Shown in pieces: positions 8,098 to 16,609 of a DNA stretch of 64,000 nucleotides. The translations under genes were made by a program, and so were the position numbers. How positions within the stretch are numbered: position 1 is the first letter of the stretch; every line of letters starts with the position of its first letter. Source of the DNA: Sphingobacteriales bacterium (GTDB lineage Bacteria > Bacteroidota > Bacteroidia > Chitinophagales > UBA2359). The DNA lies in assembly GCA_016700115.1 (NCBI GenBank), contig CP064999.1, forward strand, positions 4,588,001-4,652,000, in the 5' to 3' direction. The notes below the pieces were generated by a model. It searched no databases and had not been told where the DNA came from. It worked only from the letters and a program-made list of their open reading frames with translations.

Positions 8098-8766
8098 TTA
8101 CAGAGGGTAAAACTTGCTGCTCATTTCGATTGAATTTCTGAACAATTGCAGTTTTTTATCCTGTTCCATTTTTTTTAGTAACCGAGAAATTACCACTCTC
8201 GAAGAATTCAGGTCGGTTGCAATCTGTTCATGGGTAATGTTTAAGGTATAAGATCGGGTGCTGCTCAGTTGGCGTTTTAGATAAAATTCTACCCTTTCGT
8301 CCATAGCCTTAAAGGCAATGCTATCAATAACCTGAAGCAATTCGCCAAAACGATTGCGATAGGTTTCTAATACAAAATAATACCAAGTCTTATAGTTTTT
8401 TACCAGACTATCCATAAGTTCAATAGGTATCATGGCTAATTGTGTTTCATCGGTCGCAACAGCTTCCACATCACTCATCAAATTTCGGGCAGCACATACC
8501 ATAGACAATGCACAAGCAGAACCCGGTTCGATGTAATACATGAAAAACTCATTCCCTTCGTCGTCATGTCTGTAAACTTTTACCTTTCCAGACAATACAA
8601 GAATTACAGACCGGAAATACTGTCCCGGTTGAATCAATTGTTTTCCTGTTTCAACAGAACGTATCATTGCATTTTTAGAAATAAAGTCGAGTAGTTGTTC
8701 GTCAAACTCAGGAAAAAGATTTTTCAAATTTTCCTTAATGTTTATGGAGTTTAAGTTACTTGTCAT
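8098..8766 (-). CDS. Crp/Fnr family transcriptional regulator
   Basis: A 222-residue regulator: cyclic-nucleotide-binding-type beta barrel (residues 20-125), long dimer helix, and a C-terminal winged helix-turn-helix (about 172-205, ITHEQIATDLNSSRVVISRL). The Fnr N-terminal iron-sulfur cysteines are absent. Two cysteines, Cys85 and Cys91 (SACALSMVCAA), sit where Crp binds cAMP phosphate, and the cAMP contact residues do not look conserved, so a thiol/persulfide or redox signal is more likely than cAMP. It is first in the minus-strand exporter/dioxygenase run and probably controls that run and itself. Signal and targets are inferences. Confidence 0.88.
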   Translation of the reverse strand: MTSNLNSINIKENLKNLFPEFDEQLLDFISKNAMIRSVETGKQLIQPGQYFRSVILVLSGKVKVYRHDDEGNEFFMYYIEPGSACALSMVCAARNLMSDVEAVATDETQLAMIPIELMDSLVKNYKTWYYFVLETYRNRFGELLQVIDSIAFKAMDERVEFYLKRQLSSTRSYTLNITHEQIATDLNSSRVVISRLLKKMEQDKKLQLFRNSIEMSSKFYPL

Positions 8767-8987
8767 TGTATAAAATTGTTTTAATTTGAAAACACTTAAA
8801 TATGCTACAATTTAAGAAATATTTTACAAAATATAAAAATAAACTTTTAAAAACAAAATAGGTCAGACACCCTGTTTGTTCATATCAGCATCCATAAAAT
8901 CAACTTTAGCTGAATAAAGCAAGATACCTCAATCAGAAATTTTTGCTTTGCCTCCTCAATCATTCTAAATTCCAAAATCTCTTCTTT

Positions 8988-11267
8988 ATGAAACTCACAA
9001 TTCATGTTTTAGTACTTTGTCTTTTATCCACTGTTGGAGTTTTTGCCGGTGGATTTATGATTGTAGCGCCTGAAGGAAGTCAATGGCAACCTTTTATCAA
9101 TGGCAATCCTGAAATTATGCCGAGACCCCGACCTTTACCACCCATCAACTTTACACCTTTTCAATTAGAGGTAAAATCGGAAAATGCAGAAATAAAAATA
9201 ACCGGTCAAACTGCATTGACTTTTATAGATCAGGTTTTTTACAATCCATCAGGAAACCGGTTAGAGGGCTATTTTTTATTTCCTATTCCTTCAGCCGGTG
9301 TTATTGCCGATTTTTCGATGTTTATCAATGGAAAAGAAACTCATGCCGAATTGCTCGATGCTAAAAAAGCCCTTCAAATTTACGAAGATATTGTCCGAAG
9401 TATGCGAGATCCTGCACTTCTCGAATATAGCAGACACGATTTGTTCAAAGTTCGTGTGTTTCCTGTTGAACCCAATAGCGAACTAAGGATTAAAATTTCT
9501 TACTCTGAAATTCTAAAAAAAGAAGATGGAACTACAGAATATACTTACCCCTTAAATACCTCAAAACATGCAGCTAAACCTATTCATAACCTCGGTTTAG
9601 AAGTAACATTGAAAACGGATGAAGATCTAAAAACAATATATTGTCCGACCCACGAAACTGAAATTATCCGAAAAGGAAACAAAGAAGCCAGGATTGGATA
9701 CGAAGCAAAAAACCTGAGTCCCAATACTGATTTTAAACTCTATTTCAGCGAAGCTACAGACGATATCGGAATAACAGCCCTGACCTATAAAAACAGCCGT
9801 GATGATGGCTTTTTCCTGCTCAATATTAGTCCGGGAGTTGAAACAAATGATGAAAAAGTAATCCCTAAAGACATTAGTTTTGTGTTGGATGTTTCCGGAA
9901 GTATGGCAGGTGAAAAACTCGATAAAGCAAAAGAAGCCTTATCTTTTTGTGTTAACAACCTAAATTCTGACGACCGTTTTAATATAGTTCGATTTTCGAC
10001 CGAAGCCCGAAGTTTGTTTGATGACCTGGAAACTGCCAACAAAAACAATATTTCTGATGCACTAAAATTTATCGAAAACCTGAAACCCATTGGTGGGACC
10101 AATATTGATGAAGCACTTGAAAAAGCTTTGAGTGTTAAAACTAAAGACAACCGGCCATATTTTATTGTATTTATTACAGACGGAAAACCTACCGTTGGCA
10201 TCACCAATGAAGATGAATTATTAAAAAAAGTGCAAAAAACAAATGCTGCAAATACCAGAATTTTCACTTTTGGAATTGGTGAAGACCTCAATACCCACCT
10301 ACTCGATAAAATAACGGAAGCCACCCATGCATATCGCAGTTATATTCTGCCTTCGGAAGATATAGAAGTTAAAATTTCGAATTTTTACACAAAAATCAGT
10401 TCACCTGTTCTGACTGACCTTCAACTTACTTTTGGCAGAAATCTTTCTGTTTACGATACTTACCCAAAAGATTTGGGAGATTTATTTAAAGGGACCTCGC
10501 TTACTGTGATGGGACGCTATAAGTTAATAGCCAACCAAAAGTCTTCGGTTACTATCAAGGGTAAGGTGAATGGTGAAACGCAATCTTTTACGTATGACAT
10601 TGTCCTTCCCGAAAATCATACTGACCACGAATTTATACCCCCTCTTTGGGCTGCCCGTGCTGTTGGTTACTTATTAGACCAAATCAGATTGCATGGTGAA
10701 GACAAAGAACTTATTGGTGAAGTTGTTGAACTTGCCAAAAAATACGGTATTGTTACTCCTTATACCAGCTATTTAATTTTAGAAGACAATGCCCAAACCA
10801 TTCGTCCTCCAAGACCCGAAGATCCTATGCCTCATTTAAGAAAGGTTCCTAAATCATTTCAAAACGGTGAGTCTAAAAAAGAATACTCCGATATGCAACA
10901 AAGTGAAGGTGCCGGAAGTGTTCGTTCAAGTCAGGAAGTTCAAAACCTATCAAAAGCTGACAATATAGACCAAACCCGGCAAGGTCAAAGCCGGATGAAT
11001 CAACAAACCTCTGAAGATGACTACAACACAAGCGTTGCCAATCAATACCGGAATATTCAGGGAAGGGCCATCTATCAGACGGAACTTAACCAATGGATCG
11101 ATTCAGATGTTTATATTCATTCTAAAGCAAAAGTAACCCGTATTCAGTTCGGTTCTAAAGAATATTTTGATTTACTTAAAAACCAACCTGAAACATCTGA
11201 ATTTATGGCCTTAGGAAGAAATGTTCAGTTTTATAACAATGGTGTTGTCTATGATGTTTATGAATAA
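8988..11267 (+). CDS. Exported VIT and von Willebrand factor A domain protein
   Basis: A 759-residue protein with a signal peptide (LTIHVLVLCLLSTVGVFAG), then a VIT domain (about residues 35-165, including YFLFPIPSAGVIADFSMFI) and a vWA domain (about 295-470) with an intact MIDAS motif DVSGSM plus later Thr/Asp positions (GGTNIDEAL, FITDGKPTVG). The C-terminal 150 residues are low-complexity (Gln/Ser/Asn-rich) and end in a short folded segment. The layout is that of inter-alpha-trypsin-inhibitor heavy-chain-like proteins, common in Bacteroidota; substrate and partners are unknown. The start at 8988 puts the signal peptide at the N-terminus; the open frame upstream adds 15 residues without support. 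Confidence 0.87.
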   Translation: MKLTIHVLVLCLLSTVGVFAGGFMIVAPEGSQWQPFINGNPEIMPRPRPLPPINFTPFQLEVKSENAEIKITGQTALTFIDQVFYNPSGNRLEGYFLFPIPSAGVIADFSMFINGKETHAELLDAKKALQIYEDIVRSMRDPALLEYSRHDLFKVRVFPVEPNSELRIKISYSEILKKEDGTTEYTYPLNTSKHAAKPIHNLGLEVTLKTDEDLKTIYCPTHETEIIRKGNKEARIGYEAKNLSPNTDFKLYFSEATDDIGITALTYKNSRDDGFFLLNISPGVETNDEKVIPKDISFVLDVSGSMAGEKLDKAKEALSFCVNNLNSDDRFNIVRFSTEARSLFDDLETANKNNISDALKFIENLKPIGGTNIDEALEKALSVKTKDNRPYFIVFITDGKPTVGITNEDELLKKVQKTNAANTRIFTFGIGEDLNTHLLDKITEATHAYRSYILPSEDIEVKISNFYTKISSPVLTDLQLTFGRNLSVYDTYPKDLGDLFKGTSLTVMGRYKLIANQKSSVTIKGKVNGETQSFTYDIVLPENHTDHEFIPPLWAARAVGYLLDQIRLHGEDKELIGEVVELAKKYGIVTPYTSYLILEDNAQTIRPPRPEDPMPHLRKVPKSFQNGESKKEYSDMQQSEGAGSVRSSQEVQNLSKADNIDQTRQGQSRMNQQTSEDDYNTSVANQYRNIQGRAIYQTELNQWIDSDVYIHSKAKVTRIQFGSKEYFDLLKNQPETSEFMALGRNVQFYNNGVVYDVYE

Positions 11268-11325
11268 CCCGAATGTCATAGATTTCAGTAATGTTAAAGA
11301 TTGACTTTTTTGAAAATTAAACAAC

Positions 11326-11367
11326 AAAACCTGCCCTTGATTTTTTACTCAGGGCAGGTTTGGTTTT
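11326..11367 (+). terminator. Rho-independent terminator behind the vWA gene
   Basis: Stem AACCTGCCCT (11328-11337) / AGGGCAGGTT (11351-11360), then TGGTTTTT. It shares the CCTGCC/GGCAGG core with the terminators at 49902, 53221 and 56344. Confidence 0.75.
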
Positions 11368-11555
11368 TCCCCTAAACATTGCTAAAAAAAATCGGGATAG
11401 CAGTTTAAAAGATTTGGTTCAGAATATGTATGTAAGCAATGACAAAAATATTATTTAGCCGTATAAATCAACTTACAAAATTTGGTTTGCCGGAATAATA
11501 TAATATTTAGGTTTCTTAAATCGCAATTCTATTCATGCCATTAAAATACAGTCCT

Positions 11556-11945
11556 TCATTCAGCAACAACTTCTACTTTTATTCTATCGGGGTCTTCAAA
11601 AAAAACAGCGTAGTATTGTTCAGCATGAGGATGTCTGTCAGCATATAAAATTGTTACCCCTCTCTCTCTTAATTCATCAGTCAATTGATCCACAAACTGT
11701 TTTGATTCACCATAAAAAGCGAGATGATTTAGTCCGGTGCGTTTTCTGTGGTAGTGAATATCCTGGTATTGATCTTCTGTCTGAACAAAAACAAGATAAG
11801 TGTCATTTTGCCTGAAACTAACGCCTTGATCCCATTCCTGATAAAGAACATAGTTTAACTTTTGGGTCAACAGCCAAGCCCAAAATTTCTTAGATTTGTT
11901 AAGGTCAGAAACATAGATTTCTACATGGTGAAGTTGCCCGTTCAT
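11556..11945 (-). CDS. VOC (glyoxalase/bleomycin-resistance) family protein
   Basis: A 129-residue protein covering one vicinal-oxygen-chelate module pair. It opens with QLHHVEIYVSDLNKSKKFW and closes with YYAVFFEDPDRIKVEVV, the metal-ligand-type His early (HHVEI) and Glu late (KVEVV) being present. VOC proteins include lyases, dioxygenases and resistance proteins, so a substrate cannot be named. The ATG at 11945 starts right at the domain; the only upstream in-frame option is a TTG at 11963. It stands alone between two noncoding stretches. Confidence 0.85.
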   Translation of the reverse strand: MNGQLHHVEIYVSDLNKSKKFWAWLLTQKLNYVLYQEWDQGVSFRQNDTYLVFVQTEDQYQDIHYHRKRTGLNHLAFYGESKQFVDQLTDELRERGVTILYADRHPHAEQYYAVFFEDPDRIKVEVVAE

Positions 11946-11963
11946 TATCTTATTTATTGACAA

Positions 11964-12765
11964 TTATAAAACAATTTAAACTAAAAACAACCAAATCAGA
12001 ACAAAGAAATTAATTTTATACATTGTCCTTGAATTTTATTTATAAACAAAGTGTGTTTCAGTTGTTTTTTAAAAACTCCGGTTAGTTTTTTCATCACTTA
12101 TTTAGGTAGGTAATCTAAAAGACACCACCCTCAAATAAAAAAAAGGGGGGTAAATTAAAAAACAACGACCAATTCGAGCTTTTAGCCCTGCTAATGCCAA
12201 TTCGCTCTAAAAATAGTTTAATAATGAAAAGAGAAAAAAGTTAAGCTTAGCCAAATAAATTGTCTTTTTAAAAGAGAAAATAAATTTTTGCAGGTTTAAA
12301 ATCACAATTAAAGTTAATGAAATTAAAGTTGTTTTGAGGAGAAAGTCAATCTAAATCAGTAAAAAATACATTTCCCCCGGAAAAATTGCAAAAAAAACTT
12401 TGAAATCAAAATTTCAATAAGAAGAACCTCAAATTTTGGAATAAAAATTGAGGTTTAAAGAAAAAACCTGTTTTAAAAACCTTTTCAATGGAAACTTTTT
12501 GGCGTACTTTTTTCCATTTTTACTCTTAATTCCAGTGTTACAATTTAAGGAATGTTGGGATAAAAACGAACCCCATCGAAAAAACTAAAACAGTTCAGGA
12601 ACTTATGCTTGAAAAATTTTCAGCCGTGTAAAATAAAGAAAATAGTACGTGAAAATCAACAAAAAAAACTCAAATTACGCTTTTGCCTTTGGTTGTTTAT
12701 AAAACTATTGGGTATATAAAGGATGAATTGGCCGCTGTATCAACCCATAGGTTGGTTATTTTAAC
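11964..12765. other. AT-rich stretch without a recognisable gene
   Basis: About 800 bases between the VOC gene and the pyrE-pyrF fusion. It is very A-rich, with many A and T runs and a short G run (GGGGGG near 12147), and no convincing coding frame on either strand. No tRNA-like or repeated structure was recognised. An unrecognised small RNA cannot be excluded. Confidence 0.6.
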
Positions 12766-12773
12766 TATTTTTG
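12766..12773 (+). promoter_or_regulatory. -7 promoter box before the pyrE-pyrF fusion
   Basis: TATTTTTG matches TAnnTTTG, 29 bases before the ATG at 12803. No TTG at the usual -33 distance was found. Confidence 0.35.
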
Positions 12774-12802
12774 CCCAATCAAAACCACTTCTATAAAAAT
12801 TT

Positions 12803-14206
12803 ATGAACAACCGGAATCTCATTTTGCGATTGTATGACATCAATGCGGTGCAGTTTGGTCAGTTTCAACTTCGCACAGGTATTATGTCGCCCTTTTATCT
12901 CGATTTTAGAAAAATTGTTTCTTACCCAAGCCTGATGAGGGTAATTTGTGCTAAACTTTCTCATTTATTAGAGGATATTGCATTTGATTATTTATGCGGG
13001 GTTCCTTATGCAGCTTTGTCTTTTGCAACCGGGGTTGCCATCACTCATGATGCGCCTTTGGTGGTAAAAAGAAAAGACCGCAAAGAACATGGTACAAAAA
13101 AAATAGTAGAAGGAGATTTTAAGACAGGCGCAACTTGTGTGGTTGTTGAAGACATCGTTACAAGTGGTATCAGCATACTTGAAACAATTGAAGCGTTAGA
13201 AAATGAGGGCTTGGTAGTTCAACATGCTATTGCGATTGTTGACAGAAAACAAGGAGGAACCGATATTTTAGCAAGAATGGGTTATACGGTACACACTTTG
13301 TTTAATATTCAGGAAATTTTTGACGTTTTGCTCCAAGCAGGGAAAATTGATAAGGATGCCTATGAAAGCTCTCTCAATTTTGTGAAAGAAAATGTAACCA
13401 CCGATTTACCGGTCAAAAAAGAAATACCCCGAAAGTCTATCTCTTACAAGAAACGCATTGAACTTTGCCGGCTACCGGTCAGCAAACGGTTGTTGCAAAT
13501 AGCGGAATCCAAGCAAAGCAACCTGATTTTGTCTGCAGATGTGGACACCGCAGAGGAGTTAATTAACATTGCCCGTCAGACAGGTCCGCATATTTGCATG
13601 TTAAAAACACATGTGGACATATTGCCCGATTTTACACAAGCTACCATTAATGAACTGAAACAAATTGCAAAGGAACATGATTTCCTTTTGTTTGAAGACC
13701 GGAAATTTGCCGATATTGGCAATACAGTACAAAAACAGTTTGCTGCCGGTTTGTTTAATCTTCCGTTATGGGCTGACGTATTGACGGTTCATGTTGTTGC
13801 CGGAGGAAGCAGTATAATAGCTCTCAAAGAAACCGGGTTGATGGAAGACAAAGGTTTGGTTATCATTGCGCAAATGTCAACCGCCGACACATTGACGGAC
13901 GAGAATTATATTCAAAAAGCCACCAAGATTGGAGAGGCCAATAAAGATATTGTTATCGGCTATGTAGCTCAACAACCAATCAGTACCGATGCGGGATTAC
14001 TTCAGTTTACCCCGGGCGTTCACCTTGCAGCCAAAGATGACCATCTTGGTCAAACTTATAATAGTCCCAGAGTAGCATTTACTCAGCGAGGTGCCGATTT
14101 TATAATTGTAGGCAGGGGAATCTATAAACATACCAATCCCGAACAAGCCGCTGTTTTATATAAAGAGGCAGGATGGCAGGCGTATTTACAACAGATTGCA
14201 GAATAA
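12803..14206 (+). CDS. Bifunctional orotate phosphoribosyltransferase / OMP decarboxylase (UMP synthase)
   Basis: One 467-residue polypeptide carries the last two steps of UMP synthesis. Residues 1-190 are orotate phosphoribosyltransferase with the PRPP loop VVVEDIVTSG (about 113-122). Residues 205-467 are OMP decarboxylase: SADVDT, the KTHVDIL lysine (about 267), the catalytic Asp-Lys-Asp array in FEDRKFADIGNT (about 297-308), TPGV, and the phosphate-binding IIVGRGI. The OPRT-then-OMPDC order and the decarboxylase motifs (GLVIIAQMST, HLGQTYNSP) match eukaryotic UMP synthase more than typical bacterial PyrF. It is transcribed alone from a -7 box 30 bases upstream. Function is firm. Confidence 0.93.
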   Translation: MNNRNLILRLYDINAVQFGQFQLRTGIMSPFYLDFRKIVSYPSLMRVICAKLSHLLEDIAFDYLCGVPYAALSFATGVAITHDAPLVVKRKDRKEHGTKKIVEGDFKTGATCVVVEDIVTSGISILETIEALENEGLVVQHAIAIVDRKQGGTDILARMGYTVHTLFNIQEIFDVLLQAGKIDKDAYESSLNFVKENVTTDLPVKKEIPRKSISYKKRIELCRLPVSKRLLQIAESKQSNLILSADVDTAEELINIARQTGPHICMLKTHVDILPDFTQATINELKQIAKEHDFLLFEDRKFADIGNTVQKQFAAGLFNLPLWADVLTVHVVAGGSSIIALKETGLMEDKGLVIIAQMSTADTLTDENYIQKATKIGEANKDIVIGYVAQQPISTDAGLLQFTPGVHLAAKDDHLGQTYNSPRVAFTQRGADFIIVGRGIYKHTNPEQAAVLYKEAGWQAYLQQIAE

Positions 14207-14272
14207 ATTTGCAGCTATCACCGTTATTTTGCTTATTTTTTTCAGTTTAAAACTAATTAAATCTTCAAACCA

Positions 14273-15207
14273 ATGAAATCTGAACAGTTATTGAGTTTTT
14301 TGCTTGCAATTTTCATGTTATTAGCCACTTTTTCACCGCAACAGGTTTTTGCTCAAAAAGGCAAAGAAAAAACTCAAGCAGAAATTGACAATGATCTTAT
14401 AAAAAATTATCTCAAAAAAAACAAACTTACAAAAAAGTTCACTAAAACTGAAACCGGATTGTACTATCATATAGAACAAAAAGGCGAAGGTAAGCCGGCA
14501 GATGCCGATAAAAATTCAAAGTTCATTACAAAGGCTCATTGTTGGATGGAACAGTTTTCGACTCGTCGTATGACCGGGGACGAGCCATCGAATTTACACT
14601 TTCCATGGTTGTCAAAGGATGGCGTGAAGGCCTTATGTTTTTTAATGAAGGCACTAAAGGCACTTTACTTATTCCATCTGAATTAGCTTACGGACAACGG
14701 GCTATGGGAGATAATATTCCGGCAAATTCTGTTTTGCGATTTGACCTTGAATTGTTGGAGTTGATGGATAATCCTCAACCTGTTGCCAAAAAGGCCGAAG
14801 AAACTCAACCTGCAGATAAACGAGAACAGGAAGCTGCGATACTCGCCTATTTGGATAAATCAGACATTAAAGGCAAAGCTTTGAGAACCGAATCAGGCCT
14901 ATATTATTATATAGAAAATGAAGGAACCGGCAAAAATCCCGATATCAACTCAACGGTAAAAGTTCATTACAAAGGCTGTTTGCTTGATGGAAAAGTTTTT
15001 GACTCTTCCTATGACCGCAATGAACCCCTTAGTTTTCCGCTGAATGGTGTTATCAAAGGTTGGCAGGAAGGAATACCCCTGTTTAAAGAAGGCGGTAAGG
15101 GCGTATTGATTATTCCGGCAGCTTTGGCTTATGGTTCCCGTACTATGGGACCCATTCCAGGAAACAGTATTTTGCGGTTTGATGTCGAGTTGTTGGAAGT
15201 GAAGTAA
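14273..15207 (+). CDS. Exported FKBP-type peptidyl-prolyl isomerase, two domains, with one-base frameshift
   Basis: FKBP proteins catalyse proline isomerisation. The first frame (14273 onward) encodes a signal peptide ending VFAQ, a short helical linker, and the start of FKBP domain 1 (ETGLYYHIEQKG). The frame is then lost between 14512 and 14520: shifting back by one base gives KVHYKGSLLDGTVFDSSYDR and continues without interruption to 15207, through the rest of domain 1 and a complete domain 2 (about 14890-15205), which aligns with domain 1. One missing base explains everything, so this is either a sequence error or a recent mutation. The corrected length is about 311 residues. Confidence 0.85.
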
Positions 15208-15329
15208 AGTTTATTGTTAAAATAGAATCGCAGACATACTATTGAATTTCAGCTTCCGTTATTAGCTTGCACTTTAAATTGGCAGATTATTTCTTCATTA
15301 TATTATCTTATCAAACACAATCAATTTTC

Positions 15330-15479
15330 ATGAAAAAAATTAAGGTTACACAGGTGTTTACGTTTCTTTTAGCGTTTATGATGTTGGTGGGTAGTGTGAG
15401 TTGTTCAAAAAACAAAAAAGCACAAAAAACGCAGGAACCTGTTCAGAAAGAAGGTAAAGTACGCGAGTATAAGAACTAA
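15330..15479 (+). CDS. Small lipoprotein, 49 residues
   Basis: MKKIKVTQVF, a hydrophobic segment (FLLAFMMLVGS) and a lipobox-like VSCS, then a short Lys/Gln/Glu-rich tail. Lipidation at Cys24 would leave only about 25 mature residues. It follows the FKBP gene by 120 bases and precedes a strong terminator, so it may be the last gene of that transcript. It has no recognisable family; the signal sequence and terminator are the main support that it is real. Confidence 0.55.
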   Translation: MKKIKVTQVFTFLLAFMMLVGSVSCSKNKKAQKTQEPVQKEGKVREYKN

Positions 15480-15513
15480 CTCTTTCGAGTATCATTCGTT
15501 CGAATTTCTATTT

Positions 15514-15550
15514 AAAAAAGCGGTCAACTATAATTAGATGACCGCTTTTT
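15514..15550 (+). terminator. Strong rho-independent terminator
   Basis: A perfect 12-bp stem, AAAAAGCGGTCA (15515-15526) and TGACCGCTTTTT (15539-15550), with a 12-base loop and a built-in T run, 35 bases after the small lipoprotein stop codon. Confidence 0.85.
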
Positions 15551-15730
15551 GATTGTTTGAAACCTATGTTGTTTCTTTCAATTTGGTAAAAGCAGGTCAT
15601 TATTAGCCGGATAAAGATTAAAGTTCTTTAAAACAATGTTTACCTGACATACGTTTTAGTTGCAGTTTCGCAATTTATGATTATTATTGTTCTGCCATTT
15701 TCTACCCAACCTCTAATAAAAACCTTACCC

Positions 15731-16558
15731 ATGAAAATAGTAATCCGGTCATTCAAGCTGTTTTTAATAGTAGCCGTCTTTAGCACAATACGAGTTTATG
15801 GTCAGGAGCCAATTGTCGGCTCGACTCCGCTTACTTCGGACGATATTGTATTTAAAAGGGAATTTAGTGTCGGGTTAAAAGCGCATACTCATGGTTTTGG
15901 AGCATCTGCAAATTTTGTACGCATCAATAATATTTACAAGAAAAAATTTATCGAAGTAGAAATCATGAATATCAAACACCCCAAAGAGCGGCGACAGCAA
16001 AGCCCTTTTGCATCAGGGCGTAATTCGGCAAGGGGTTATATTTATGGCAAGAAAAATAGCTTTTATACCATCAATCTCAATTTTGGAACTATGCACACAA
16101 TTACCAATAAAGGGCAGCGCAATGGGGTGCAGGTTTCCTGGTTTTATTCTTACGGGCCTTCATTGGGCATTGTCAAACCTTATTACTTAGAGTTGATTTA
16201 TGATGTAAATGAAGTCGGTAATTTGATTACCCGTAACGAAAAATATACCGAAGAAAACGCCTCCTGGTTTTTAAACAACGGTTTGATTTATGGAGCATCG
16301 GGTATTACCTATGGTTGGAATGAAATCAATATTTTCCCCGGTATCCAACTCAAAGGAGGTTTTAATTTTGATTGGGCGAAGTTTTATGAAATGGTAAAGT
16401 CAATTGAAGTCGGTGCAATGGTAAATATTCATGCCGGTTTGGTCAAAAACAATGACGGAGATTTAAAAGTATCCCGGGTACCGATTATGATTGAAGAGCA
16501 AAACTCATTTGTGTTTACCAATCTCTATCTGCGTTTAAACTTAGGGAAACGCTGGTAG
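15731..16558 (+). CDS. Exported outer-membrane-type hypothetical protein
   Basis: A 275-residue protein: MKIVIRSFKL start, signal peptide ending VYGQ, then alternating aromatic/hydrophobic strands (for example FSVGLKAHTHGFGAS, GVQVSWFYSYGPSLGI) and a final strand ending in LRLNLGKRW, as expected for a beta-barrel or porin-like outer-membrane protein. No named domain is recognised. The ATG at 15731 is preferred over an ATG at 15677 because it directly precedes the signal peptide. It is convergent with the PhoD-like gene. Confidence 0.7.
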   Translation: MKIVIRSFKLFLIVAVFSTIRVYGQEPIVGSTPLTSDDIVFKREFSVGLKAHTHGFGASANFVRINNIYKKKFIEVEIMNIKHPKERRQQSPFASGRNSARGYIYGKKNSFYTINLNFGTMHTITNKGQRNGVQVSWFYSYGPSLGIVKPYYLELIYDVNEVGNLITRNEKYTEENASWFLNNGLIYGASGITYGWNEINIFPGIQLKGGFNFDWAKFYEMVKSIEVGAMVNIHAGLVKNNDGDLKVSRVPIMIEEQNSFVFTNLYLRLNLGKRW

Positions 16559-16609
16559 AAAATTCTTTTCCCTTCGAATTTTCAGATCAGATCCTTTTCA
16601 AAACTTGTC

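Noticed and set aside
14505..14525. Programmed frameshift in the FKBP gene
   Set aside because: The slippage window lacks a proper X XXY YYZ site, since the -1 frame has a stop (TAA at 14509) just before; a lost base is simpler.
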